In this document: piece by piece, positions 13,856-27,951 of the stretch
Position numbering within the stretch: position 1 is the stretch's first letter
How the letters are laid out: every line of letters begins with the position of its first letter
DNA from: Paramecium pentaurelia
Lineage: Eukaryota; Ciliophora; Oligohymenophorea; Peniculida; Parameciidae
DNA: 64,000 bases
NCBI GenBank assembly: GCA_905183005.1
Contig: CAJJDO010000075.1
Span: forward strand, 338,649 to 402,648
Direction: 5' to 3'
The notes under the pieces: model-generated
Told to the model about the DNA's origin: nothing
Databases searched by the model: none
What the model saw: the letters and a program-made list of their open reading frames with translations, nothing else
Program-made: the position numbers and the translations under genes

Positions 13856-14734
13856 TTTAATATTAAAAGGTTTAAGATCATTATTCCGCTAACATGTATT
13901 TCTATTAAAACTCAAATTTATTAAATATAAAAATTAAATTATATATGAGTAATATTATAAACTAAGAGAAAAGTAGATTCTAAAATAATATATAATTAAG
14001 TATTTTATGAGTAATCTTTAATTATAAAACCAATCTATGTTAATATACAGTTCACTAAAATAAATAAAGGATCTATGGAGTATAAATCTTTGAAAGAGCT
14101 AGCAATAAGTTATCAGTTATCAGTAATCTTAGTTTTTTTGATGAAATGTCAGATATAAATTTGGTTGAATAATAATTATGCTCATTATGATAGGAAGAAT
14201 TGAAAATCTATTCAAAATAATCCATTATTAATAACCTTAAGAGAATATGAAGAAATCTATCTCATAGAATAAAACATGATATAGAAGTAAATTTAAATTC
14301 TCAAATAAGAATTAAAATCACTTCAATTTTCTTATGAGATTTCTATTTATGAATTAATTTCGGTCTTTATTCATGAAAATGAAAAATAAATATGATTTCC
14401 ACAAAAAGAAAAGTTCAAATCAGAAAACTGAAATTTATTGAGAGTAATCTATAAAAGTAGATTGTATCATAAATACTGATACAAAATTTAGGTTAAATTA
14501 ATAATAATATGTAAGGAAATTCTTTTATTTATTTCTTTTTATCTTCAAAAAACTAAATGTTGTTTAAACTACAAAAATCTTATTTTAAACACCTTTTAGA
14601 ATTCGAATTTAGATTAATAATTATTATATTGTTGATTATAATTATAATTTTAATTTTACAGATTTATATTTCAACATAAAGTAATCTTAAATATAAATTA
14701 TTAATCAGGTATTCCAAAAATTTTTGTATTTCCA
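13856..14734. other. Region without a confident gene
   Basis: Very AT-rich. On the plus strand 14120-14400 contains short coding-like stretches (for example TLREYEEIYLIEQNMIQKQ and SVFIHENEK), interrupted by TGA codons and frame changes that I could not resolve with ordinary introns. This may be the remnant of a gene. I saw no RNA gene here. Confidence 0.4.
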
Positions 14735-17311
14735 TCATTCTATTACCAAATTATAACAAAATAGTGATGAAATTTCAAATATTTTTTTGTTATTAATTAA
14801 CTAATTTATAAGTTATTAATCATTTAAACATCCTTTCAACTTAACTTTAATTATTTATATAATTTCATCTTTCAAAGTTTAGTTCTAATAAGATATACTA
14901 TTATAATCTTGCTAAAGTTTTGTAATTTCAAACGCTTCATTCTTTTTTTATAGACATTTTAAATATTCTTCCATCATGTTATGTATTTATGCCTATTTCT
15001 ATCTACTTTCTTCAATTCCATTTTTTATACTTCTTTTTTTATCTATTATAACTTAGTTTTAAACTTAAGATTATAGATTTAATTTTTCTAAATTATTTGA
15101 TTTTAGAGACAAATATAAATTTAAGAATATGGAATTATAATATAACTTTATATAAATAACCAAAGTTAATAGATCTAAATAAGTACTTTAATTTTGTACA
15201 TATTTTTTATTAAAAGTTTAAATTTATGCAAAAGATGGCTTTAATTAATGTTAGAATTTAATCTTAATAATTAAACCTTTTATTTTTTAAATTTATTCTT
15301 ATAACAAATCTTTATTTGTCTAAATTGTTATCTATGTTTCTTTTATATCTTGCAGCATATTTTTTATTTATTCCTTTTAAGTTTTTACTTAATTCCAAGA
15401 TTCTATAATTTATTTAAAAAAATCCTCATCCTCATAAAATTAAAATCTGTTTCTCACTTATTCTTTTAGATATATAATCTCCTAAATTTTATAGGTAAAG
15501 TTTTCTAATGTTTATTAATAAACCTTGGAACAGTTTTATTTAAAGAATTCTTTTTAATCAAATCTTGATAGATTGGATTATATTACTAGATTATTTAATT
15601 TTAATTGTTTTTAACATTCTTATAAATCATAACTTTACCTATTCAATATCAAAAGTAAATCATTGTTATTCTCATATTATTTTTTGATTTCATTTATATC
15701 TTTACAACATAGGTCGCCAACTTAAAAATATATTTCCATTAAATTTAATTAATAAATCATGTGATTTATGAGATCTTCTAAATCCTTTTATAAGTTATTT
15801 TGACCTATTATTTAAAACATTTATCTTTCTGATTGAAATTATTTTGCCTCTTATTCTAATTAATTGATAAATTTATTTATTTTTTCATTAAAAAATTTTA
15901 TTTATTAAATTTAAAAAAGCATATTATCAATTTATTAATTTTAATAAACTTAAGACAATAATCGCTCTTCTTAAATTAAATGCTAATTTTAGAGATTTAA
16001 GGTTTTAATTTTATGATCTAAATAATGATCCTATTAGATATATCCCATCGTTAATGAATTTCTTTTTCTCAATTCTCCTAATATGAGAATTTCATAATCA
16101 ACTTTTATAAAATATTCTCTTAATAAATTTTTAGATTTATTTAAAATAGTTATTTTGTCTCTTTATAATTTATTACCTAATTATTCCAACTCAATCTCTT
16201 AGTAAAGGGAATCAATATCAATTGTAATATTAATCAATTATCTTTACAATTTTATAATGATTTCAACAGCTAAAAATTGTTATTAATTTAAATCTTATTA
16301 AATCATAGTTAAAATATCTTTAAACTCAATATACTTTTATTATTTCTATTTTTATATAATCGAATTATTTAAATATTCACTTAGTATATTTAATTGATTT
16401 TAAACATTTTTTATAATTGTTTATTAAAATGACTAAAATGATTCAGTTTATCTATTTTGATTTTCTTATTAGAAAATTTACAATTTATATTCTAATAAAA
16501 GTTATTATTTAATTTGCCATATCATCTCTCTTTCTATTTATTTTTCCTTTACTAACCAACGTTATTCAATTTTTTCTTTTTAATATAATATCAATTCATT
16601 AATATATACCTAAAATTATTATTAAATTTGCAAAAATAAATTATCTTTTCTTAACCATTTTTCTATATTACTCTATTTATAATTGACAAACTTATCACAT
16701 TTCTCATTTAAATAATGTGCTTGTTTATCACTATTGAAATCTTATAATAAAAAGAAATTTTAATAGATTTCATCTTAAATGATATCAATCATGGCTTTTT
16801 TCATTGATATTTATTTTTTTTTTCGTAGTTAATACATTTCTTATTTAAATTAATTTTCTAGTTTTTCCAAATCTAATTATAAATTATAATTATTTAATGC
16901 TCTTTAATCATTAAAATTATATTATAGATTCTAGAAATTAAAATTTGTTTAATTAGAGTAGTATAAACTTAATTATTAAATTAACTAATCAAAAGTTATT
17001 CTATTCTAACTTTCAATAACTAACATCTATTGTAACAGATTTTTAATTTTTTAATCTATTTAATTTCCATTTTATTCAATTTATAAATGAATATTTTGTT
17101 ATATTTATTAATTATTGCTGTTTTTAATGATGATTTTTCCTGTTAACATTTAATACCAAATTACTCCTAAATGCCATACATCCTCTAATTTATCCTTCTA
17201 TTAATTATTCTGAATTTCATTAGCCAAATATGCAATTGACAATATAATAAAATCACTTTATTACATATATTTATTTATTAATTTGAGAGAATTTTTGGAG
17301 AAAATTAACAT
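14735..17311 (-). CDS. Truncated kinase C-lobe with long coiled-coil tail
   Basis: The reading frame from ATG 17311 to TGA 14735 needs no intron; about 858 aa. The N-terminal ~100 residues resemble the C-lobe of the kinase/coiled-coil family: AYLANEI where APE would be, DVWHLGVIWYQMLTG, and LLQQMLVIESQNRITFDQ. The glycine-rich loop, the catalytic lysine, HRD and DFG are all absent, so it cannot be a working kinase. The rest is Gln-rich coiled coil like that of the neighbouring paralogs. It is probably a decayed or repurposed family member that lost its N-lobe. The plus-strand sequence just upstream (17283-17536) may hold an inverted fragment of the missing lobe. Confidence 0.75.
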
Positions 17312-17536
17312 TTTTGATAAAAAATATAATAAAAATATAATCAATAGAAAAGGAGAAATTTTTAATTAAATATTATATGAAGAATGTAAAGGGTTTATTC
17401 ATGTTAAAGTCTTTGGATATTACAAATTATTACATCATAATAATATTACATGTTTTAATTAATTTTTTTTAATGATTAAGAAATATAAATTATTAATTGA
17501 ATTTTATTATTTAATGAAAATCATTGTCATTGCTTG
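17283..17536 (+). pseudogene. Possible inverted kinase N-lobe fragment
   Basis: An open stretch on the plus strand up to a TGA near 17534 contains EEC-KGFIHVKVFGYYK-LLHH, which resembles the region between helix C and the hinge of ciliate kinases. There is no start codon or glycine loop. It lies head-to-head with the minus-strand gene that lacks exactly this lobe, and its end overlaps the 3' end of the Alba gene. The similarity is weak; this may be chance. Confidence 0.25.
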
Positions 17537-17875
17537 ATTTCTTCATTAATTCTCTTCTTTCCATCTTAGGTAACTTTTAGGGAAACAATGATTTTTTGTT
17601 TCTTTCCATTTTCTAATGTTTGGGTAAGTGTTTCAATTTTCTGAATAGTAGCAAGACCTAGATTATTCAATCATATATTTAATACCCTATCTCTAAAGGG
17701 TTTCAGCACATCTAACAGCCCCAGAAATAGCATCACCAAGAGCATGAATATCAACTTCATCAAATTTCTTCAAGAAGATCTTAGAGATGAATACAGATGT
17801 TCTTGGTTTGGCAGAACCTCTTAATTAAAATGTTTTATCTTTAGGGTCGATGAGGGTTTTCTTCTGTTGATCCAT
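17527..17875 (-). CDS. Alba-family nucleic-acid-binding protein
   Basis: Small basic protein, 106 aa, from ATG 17875 to TGA 17527-17529, with one 28-nt intron (17658-17685). The core reads PRTSVFISKIFLKKFDEVD followed by ALGDAISGAVRCAETLQRQ, then TIQKIETLTQ and a basic C-terminus (DGKKRINEEIKQ). This is the Alba fold pattern, with a beta strand, a conserved helix (ALGDAI..AV..AE.L) and a long hairpin. Alba proteins of eukaryotes bind RNA or DNA, and small members relate to Rpp20/Rpp25 of RNase P/MRP. Codon use is less AT-biased than the neighbours, suggesting good expression. Confidence 0.8.
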
Positions 17876-18004
17876 TGTGACTGATGGTTTTGAAGAGTAA
17901 TATTAAAAAATATATTTGTTTAATTAATTAATGATTTAACACATAATCAAATTATTTAATAATTCATTAAAATTATTTATCTTCTTAATTAAGCATTTCA
18001 ATCT

Positions 18005-19014
18005 TCACCATGTTTCATTTCTGGTCTTCTCTAGTTAATATTAATTCAAAATAAAATATAAATATATTTAAACTATTAAACTGACTATATATCTTCCAAT
18101 ATTTGATATCTCATATTAACCATAAATACAAACAACAATTTCAAAGATTAAATATGGAATTATATTAGTTATATATGTATCAGTCCATTCAACAGTGTCA
18201 TTCTAATCAGCAAATTCAATATCTTCATAAAATAGTATTTTCTATATCTAAGAATAATATACTTCTTATTATATTGAAAAACTGTATTATCAATTAGTAC
18301 TCTTCTCATACTATTTTATTGATTCTATTAAAATAATCCACCTAACTAATCCTGTCTAAAGAAGATAGGATTTGTGGATACATACCAATAAGCAATTGAG
18401 CAAAGTCTAAAATATCAAATATATATTAGAATTATTTATAGATGCCTTTTAAGTGACATAAGAAGAGATATCAGATTTAATAGTTCCTAAAATATTTTAT
18501 TTGAAGTTGAAATCACTTATAGTACCTATATTCATATTGAATTATCTACTGAATTTTAGTGGCTATCATTCTTATAATTTGTAGATGAGAAATGAAATAA
18601 CTGAATAAATTGGTTGAACATCACATAATTAATACACTTAATCCTAGATCATAAATATTTACAATTCTCCATTAGGTGTCTCAGATTAAATTGCAAAGTT
18701 ATGCTCAGCAAAAGTAAATTAAAAGAATTTAGATTGATAAGATACTTAATTATTTATACCCTAACCATCAGTCAAATATTATAATGTTGGACCACTTTTC
18801 TATTCGTTTTTATAGTTAAATTTCCAGGTATATCCAAAATTATTTTTAAATCTACTAAAAGTATGAGTGAACTTTCTATATCTTTTAAATTGGATGTTGT
18901 AGCTGAACAATTGTAATTTACAAAATACTTTAAATTAATTCTTACATTATTGTATATTATCATAATTCCATTTTTAATCTGATATTTAATTAATCTAAAA
19001 TTAATATTAATCAT
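18005..19014 (-). CDS. Putative membrane protein, unrecognised family
   Basis: Coding frame on the minus strand ending at TGA 18005-18007. I do not recognise the family. The middle part reads FTFAEHNFAIQSETPNGELQ and similar beta-rich sequence, as in an extracellular domain. The C-terminal third has hydrophobic segments (LVRWIILIESI; IIPYLIFEIVVCIYG; YIVSLIVQIYLYFIL) consistent with several membrane passes, and ends QLEKTRNETW. Introns are inferred near 18908-18933, 18560-18600, 18365-18394 and 18290-18320; some end in CAG and their exact borders are uncertain. The start at 19014 depends on the first intron. The short distance to the next minus-strand gene (19113) is typical of this genome. 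Confidence 0.5.
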
Positions 19015-19112
19015 ATTTTTTAGGTTACAAGCATAATTGGCACAATACCTAACCTATAAAAATTGATAAAAATTTTAAAATTTATTTTAATAATTAAAAT
19101 TATCATTTTATT

Positions 19113-19879
19113 TCAGATATAATTAACATCTCTTTATTAGGATCCTCTTAATTTCTATGCCAATTATTTAACTCTCTAATATTACACTATTGGACATAAG
19201 TTTTTAGTTAAATCATTCTATTATCATAATATTTTATTTAATACTAATTTAAAATTTGGTTTTGGCAATGGTTTAGGCTCTTCTTCATTCAATAATGAAT
19301 ATACTTCACTAATCAATTTTTCCAATTCTATTTTCTTTTCTACACTTTTTTAATTATTGATTTATTTAAGATTTGTCACTTCTATTTGCTTTTCTTATTT
19401 CTATTTTCTCTATTCTTATTATTATATTTATAATTCTGACTATTATTTCTTTTTTCTACTTAATATGTCTTAGATTTTTATAAATTGTTTTTACTCCATA
19501 GAAATATTATTAAAGCTATAGAACATATAGTCATTATTATGTTTAGTATTTAAGTATTCAGGATTTTGAATGTAATTCTTAAATTATTTTATACATATAC
19601 ATCTAAAATTAGAGTTTGTTTTTACAATCTTATTTCTAGTACCCTAATATTCAATTGATTACATTCTTTTGATAATTATCGAATTTTTTTATTAATCTAT
19701 CAATATATTAACAATTCTTTCTTTACTTAAATAAAGCATAGTAATTCCTTATCATTCAAAAATTGAGATATTATTAATACTAGATTTCCAACTTCTAGAA
19801 CTCTCTCTGGATTTGTCAAAGGAGCTTCTAAGTTTCCATATGCAATTTGATTGAAATATTTTTTTATTAAAGAGTTCAT
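19113..19879 (-). CDS. Small coiled-coil protein, unrecognised
   Basis: Minus-strand gene ending at TGA 19113. The clear part reads KNYIQNPEYLNTKHNNDYMF, then a Gln/Glu/Lys coiled coil, then EEEPKPLPKPNFKL, then an intron of 27 nt whose retention would give an in-frame TGA, then CPIVQYQRVKQLAQKLRGSQ. The N-terminal exon (ATG 19879; TNPERVLEVGNLVLIISQFL) does not join to the rest with any canonical intron of usual length; an intron or indel equivalent to 2 mod 3 is needed around 19680-19740. Function unknown. Confidence 0.45.
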
Positions 19880-20245
19880 TAATTATTTTCTAAAATAAAT
19901 GTTATTATTTATAATATTAAGGTTTTAGCAAAAATAATTTACATATATTCAAAATCCTATAATTGAACTCTGAAAATACTTACTTTTAAATTAGAAATAT
20001 TATCAAAAATAGGAAAAGTCAATATTTATATATTTTATCATTTTAAGCAAAATTGTATTTAAACTTATTATTTAATTAATTTTCCATTATATTTACTTGA
20101 TCTCAAGAATAATTTTAATAAGGACAATATAATTGATTAATATATTAGGTATACTAATTGATTAATTAATATATTTTTCATTAAAGAAAACTTTTAACAA
20201 ATAACCATTTTTACAACAACAGAAAAAAATATAAATTAATTAAAA

Positions 20246-23206
<2,961 letters not shown>

Positions 23207-23419
23207 TTTGAATTTAAATATAACAAATTAATTAATATATCTGAATATATTTTAATAAGAGAGTAATAAAAGTAATATAATATAAATGCAAGTACTATAT
23301 CAAATGAATTGTATAAGGAAACATATTTTGAAAAGCAAAACATATTATTTATAAGTTTTAGAAGATTAGATGATCTTAAGTGAAGTAAGTCTACTGAATA
23401 TATAATATAGCATAAAAAT

Positions 23420-24930
23420 ATGTTGAATCCTAAGTATATAATACAATATAATTTGGAAACAAGAGTAATGTGGAAGGTTTCAGAACAAGATGAATTATGT
23501 TCATTTGGAATCTATTATATGAATCGAATTAAATGGTTTGATTCTGATCATAATTCTCTAAATCTACTCAAAATTCACTTGTCTCCTAAAGTATTTTTTG
23601 GAAATATCTCTATTTTTTATGATTCAGGTTCCATAATTGGATCTGGAGCATCATCAAAAGTGATATAAATAAAATTTAAATTAGGTTTGCTTAGTTAAAG
23701 TAAAAAAGAGTATTCTTGAATATGCAGCAAAATGCATATCTAAAAAGTATCTCTTATAAAAAAAATCATCTGATCGAATGGTATAAATTATATTATTCAT
23801 TATTAGAATAGATTATAATAAGAAATTTAAATCTTATAGAAAATTGATCATCCTCATTTTGTAAAATTACATGAAATTTATCAGGGTGAGAACTCTTATT
23901 ATTTGGTAACTGATTATTTATCAGGAGATACACTTTATAATTATATCAAAACATTTCCAGATGATTAAATACCTTCTCATTAAATAAGGGAAGCTATTAA
24001 AGTTAATATATATAAATAACTTTAGATTATATTGGCAGCATTAAAATATTTAGAAATTAAAAATATTATCCATCGAGATATCAAATTAGAAAATATTTTA
24101 TTATAAAAATAAAATGATATTACTTCATTAAAGATAATTGATTTTGGTTTAGCTATATATGCTTAACCTTAATAAAAAATTAGTATTTGTGGCACTCCTG
24201 GATATATTGCCCCTGAAATACTTAAGAATTCAAATACTGATGAATATTTTACATATAAATGTGACATTTTCAGTGCTGGAGTTATCTTCTATAAATTGTA
24301 TATTTTATTATAATGTTAGATTGACAAAAAAAACATTGTTTCGAGCAGAAAATACAATGGAAATTATGGATTAAAATAAATTATGTCAAGTCAATTATTA
24401 AGATATTGAATATAAATTATAAAAAGAGGCAATTAGTCTGTTAAAATCTATGTTGGATCCAAATCCTAAAACTAGATATTCAGCAACTTAATGTCTTGAA
24501 CATCCTTACTTTAGTTGTAAACTTGAGAATATTAATATATTGTAAGAGATATTGGATAAAGCTACAGGATTTTCTGGTCTATCATAAATTAGTACATAAA
24601 ATTATCATTTTTATAGAAGAATAAAAGGATACCAATTCTATTGGATAGGAATCTCAAGCTGCATAAGTCAAAAGATGCAATCCTACTTCTTATAGAATAA
24701 GAACTGAATAAAGAAAAAGGACCAAAAGTCCTAGAAAATATGCTGAATTTTAATTTTATTGTCCATCCTTTTGTTAAATGAATTCATTCGAAAGTTTAAG
24801 TAGTAAAGGATCTTCTTCATATTCAAATAAAGTATCAAGGATTGAAAATTTAATTAATGATAAATTAGATTCGGTTATTGAAGAAGATGATAAATTTCAA
24901 TAAAATATTAAGTAAATATGTTCAAATTGA
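23420..24930 (+). CDS. Protein kinase with PH-like N-terminal domain
   Basis: 462 aa from ATG 23420 to TGA 24928, with five introns (23660-23684, 23781-23806, 24002-24025, 24298-24319, 24592-24616); the frame closes. Residues 1-75 look like the small beta-rich, PH-like module found before many Paramecium kinases (TRVMWKVSEQDELCSFGIYY). The kinase core has GSGASSKV, the AAKC lysine, HRDIKLENIL, IDFGLA, GTPGYIAPEIL and the C-lobe pattern CDIFSAGVIFYK, so it should be active; its type resembles CAMK/CDPK kinases but no EF-hands follow. The C-terminal ~110 residues are basic and Ser-rich. Divergent from the STIL-like gene, with a 213-bp shared upstream region. Confidence 0.9.
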
Positions 24931-25049
24931 GTAAATTTACTGAATTAATTATCTTGATTAGTTTTATTCCATTTTTTAATTAACATTTTATTAAGACTTC
25001 ATTATTAATTTAATTCATAAATAATTAAATTTTCAATAAATATAAATTG

Positions 25050-25433
25050 ATGAATGATAACAATTTAGACACGTAATAATAATAAACAAGAAGTGCATAA
25101 ACATAAGGAACATATCAAACAATTAAATCAAGTAATATTGAATTACAAATTAATACAAATACACTTGTATAATAAGAAAGTCCATATCCTAAAGTACCTT
25201 AAACTAGAAAATCAGAAAAACTATTCTGTTCTAAATGTAATACTCCTGTAGATTCTGATATTTCCTATGAAATGGGCAAAGGAAGCTATGTTATAATTTT
25301 TATTTTACTTGCGTTAATAATTACCTGTTTTTTTGCATTTATTCCCTGTCTTTTGAATAATTGTAAAGATGTACAACATAGATGTTCTAAATGTACTAAA
25401 TTACTAGGTACAAAATAATTTTTGTTTGGATGA
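25050..25433 (+). CDS. LITAF-domain membrane-associated protein
   Basis: Intronless gene of 127 aa (ATG 25050, TGA 25431). The C-terminal half is a LITAF/SIMPLE-type zinc domain: CSKCNTPVDS, then a hydrophobic stretch (YVIIFILLALIITCFFAFIP), then HRCSKCTKLLG. In this family the two CxxC knuckles join into one zinc site and the hydrophobic part dips into the cytosolic face of endosomal or lysosomal membranes. The N-terminal ~60 residues are Gln/Thr-rich and disordered-looking. It converges with the HYLS1-like gene; the 184 bp between them hold no gene. Confidence 0.85.
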
Positions 25434-25617
25434 TAATCTATTCAATTTTCCTTGATTAAACAAAAATGATATGTTATAATATAAATAAACATTTTATTCA
25501 AATTAGATTTATTTCATGAAATAAATAAACATTATCATTTGGTATATTTTTTAAATATAAATCTCATCAGGATATAAGAAATGAATTTAGAATAAATTTA
25601 TAACCAAAATAATAAAA

Positions 25618-26247
25618 TCACAAAAATAATTACGATTTTGCAATGTATCTATGAAACATTCCAGATTCTTTTAATTCTTATTTTTATTATTCAATTCTTG
25701 TATCTAAATTCAATTTTCTACCTTCTTTCATTCCATTAGTATTTTATAAAAACTTAGTTTTCTTCCATTATTAAGACATTTATTAATATCTGGCAACTGG
25801 ATCTGATCTTTTTGGTAAAGTATTAAATGATTTTTATTTGTAATTATATTTTTTTTGCATTTATTAACTTTAATGAATGCTAGTAGTATATATAGGTTTA
25901 TAAGATGTAGAATTAGATGTGGATGGTCTATTTTCAATTTTGCTAATGTTTTTCAATTAATTTGTAGTTTCAGTCAAAACTTTTTGATAATTTAAGTTAG
26001 ATTGAGATATCTTATTTTCAATTAAATTTCTTTAAGGTAATTTAAATTTAATCCCATTTTTTTATAATTTATTATCTTTTTCTTAAATTTCATTTTCTTC
26101 ATTTTCATCATCATCTTCTTCATCAGCTTCACTTATATTTTATTTGTTATCAGCAAATTAAATTGCTTCAAAATCTTATCTGTCATAATCTTAATATTCA
26201 TCTTCTGGAATAGATGATATTTCTTCATCACTACTATAATTTTACAT
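25618..26247 (-). CDS. HYLS1: HYLS1-like centriolar protein
   Basis: 209 aa, intronless (ATG 26247, TGA 25618-25620). The N-terminal third is acidic (SSDEEISSIPEDEYQDYD and a Glu/Asp-rich stretch). Near residue 155 it has LPKRSDPVARYQQMSQQWKK, which matches the conserved C-terminal HYLS1 box (PKxxDPVAxYxxxxxxW), followed by GRKLNLDTRIEQQKQELKES. HYLS1 is a centriole/basal-body protein needed for ciliogenesis, apt for an organism with thousands of basal bodies. The identification rests on this one motif plus size and acidic N-terminus. It shares a 266-bp upstream region with the CCT-domain gene. Confidence 0.65.
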
Positions 26248-26513
26248 GGTAATTATATTACTAACAGTTAATAATTTAAATTTTAATTTATAAAGAGTGA
26301 ATTTAGTAAACTCTAAATATTAATATATAAAAGTTTGAATGATTAGTAATGAATCTCAAAGATTTATTATAAATTTCTAATTCTTTAATAAATAATTGTA
26401 AATTTATAGGGGGGTATTATAATAAGAATATAAGAACCAAGGATTAATGAGATAAATTCTAAAGGATTTTTTTAAATATAAAATCTTGTATGAAAATGAT
26501 AAGAAATACATAA

Positions 26514-27408
26514 ATGAAAGATGAGGGAATTATAGAATATTAATGTAATATTGAGAATGAAAACTCAATTAATTATGATGAACCACATTATTCAGCAGAT
26601 GATGAATAAGTATTATGTGATAATATAATGTCTTAGTAATGTGAAGAATTTGAAAACGAAGTTGAAGTTCCTGTTTACACTCCTTAATAATTGTCTTCTT
26701 ATAAGAAACCATGTCCAATATTTTAAGATGAATTTATATTGGATGAAGATCCTAAAAAGAAGGTGTGCCTTGAAGAATGTACTACAACAGAACAATCTGA
26801 GGATTATCCTGCATTAGGAGATTTAGAAATGTTGGCTGCTATGCTTTTAAAAGAAAATTAGAAAAAGTTCTCCTATCCAAAGGATTTGCCAGTACCAACT
26901 AATGTTGAATTACATCTAGAAGAATTGAGAATGAGATTCAATCCATCTCAAAAATAAGAGGATTTTATTTCTACATATGTTAAGGGTGATGATTTACTAA
27001 GAATCAAGATAGGATTATGTGAGGAAATACTGAATGATGAAGAAACATAAAAATTTGAAGATTGGGTTGAATAACTTTGCACATCCACAAATCATGAATC
27101 ATTAAAAGAAATGGCAAGGAAATAGAAAGTGAAGAGATATTTAGAAAAAAAACATAGTAGAACTTATGAAAAGAAAGTTCATTATCATATTAGATAAAAG
27201 GTTGCTGAAGAAAGATTAAGAGTTAAGGGTAGATTTGTAACATGGACATAAGTAATTAATATAATATATATATTATTAGGCTTTGAAAATGTTAAATGAA
27301 TAATAAGATTCTAATAAGTCATGGACATATAATGATTATTTTAAAATCAAAAATTTACTAAATGAAAAGTTTGGAGGTATTAAAAGTGAGAGATCCATAA
27401 AATTTTGA
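26514..27408 (+). CDS. CCT-domain (CONSTANS/TOC1-type) protein
   Basis: 288 aa from ATG 26514 to TGA 27406, with one 28-nt intron (27252-27279). The first 200 residues are acidic and low in known motifs. Near residues 205-250 it carries a CCT motif: KVKRYLEKKHSRTYEKKVHY, then RQKVAEERLRVKGRFV, split just after by the intron. CCT motifs are best known from plant regulators of transcription, where they bind DNA with NF-Y subunits and carry a nuclear signal; they also occur scattered in other protists. It is probably a nuclear regulator, with no other clue to targets. Confidence 0.8.
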
Positions 27409-27465
27409 TTTTAAATACATAATCACTTATTTTTTTTTATAATAAATAATTAATTTATCTATTAA

Positions 27466-27895
27466 TCATAATTCAATATGTTCATTCTCTTAATCAAATT
27501 CATGATTATTCCAATTACTATTTTAATGAATATCAACCATCTCTTCATCATATTTTATTTATTCCTTCTCTACTCTAGAATTAATATTATTATTTTATTG
27601 TGGAATCGTGTTTTGAAAATTTAATGTAGGTTTCAATTTTTCAAATGGATTCTCTTGCTCTATTAAATGCTATAATAATTTCCATTCTTACATGATCATT
27701 ATCTTAATCTTCCAAATCTCCATAATCTTATTATAATTATTATTTCTTCAATTACTATTCATCCTTATTTGCTTATTAATATTAAGTAGATATCTATCCT
27801 GATTATTCTATAGGATCTTATTGTAAAAATTAAAAACATTGTCTTGCAGATTATTAACAGAATTCATAAAGTAATGCTAATTTTCTTAATAACAT
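27466..27895 (-). CDS. Small acidic Gln-rich protein
   Basis: 135 aa from ATG 27895 to TGA 27466-27468, with one 22-nt intron (27670-27691); the frame closes. It begins MLLRKLALLYEFCQQSARQC, a compact amphipathic helix, followed by Gln/Asp-rich sequence (QQDYGDLEDQDNDH) and a C-terminus rich in Asn and Glu. I do not recognise it. It starts 57 bp downstream of the stop codon of the cyclic-nucleotide-binding gene on the same strand and converges with the CCT gene. Confidence 0.7.
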
Positions 27896-27951
27896 TTTAA
27901 AATTAAATTTATAAAACAATATATATATAAATATATACATTATCAAAATTA

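Larger units (their letters stand above)
71..13860. repeat. Large imperfect inverted repeat formed by two kinase paralogs
   Basis: The arms are about 71-4330 (+) and about 10350-13860 (-), with roughly 6 kb of LINE-derived spacer between them (about 5 kb after removing the assembly duplication). Sequence similarity covers the 5' leader, both domain-encoding parts, two intron positions and about 130 bp beyond the stop codons. The right arm lacks about 0.95 kb of coiled coil and has about 0.2 kb of extra N-terminal coding sequence. It looks like an old inverted gene duplication, with differences scattered throughout. Confidence 0.85.
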
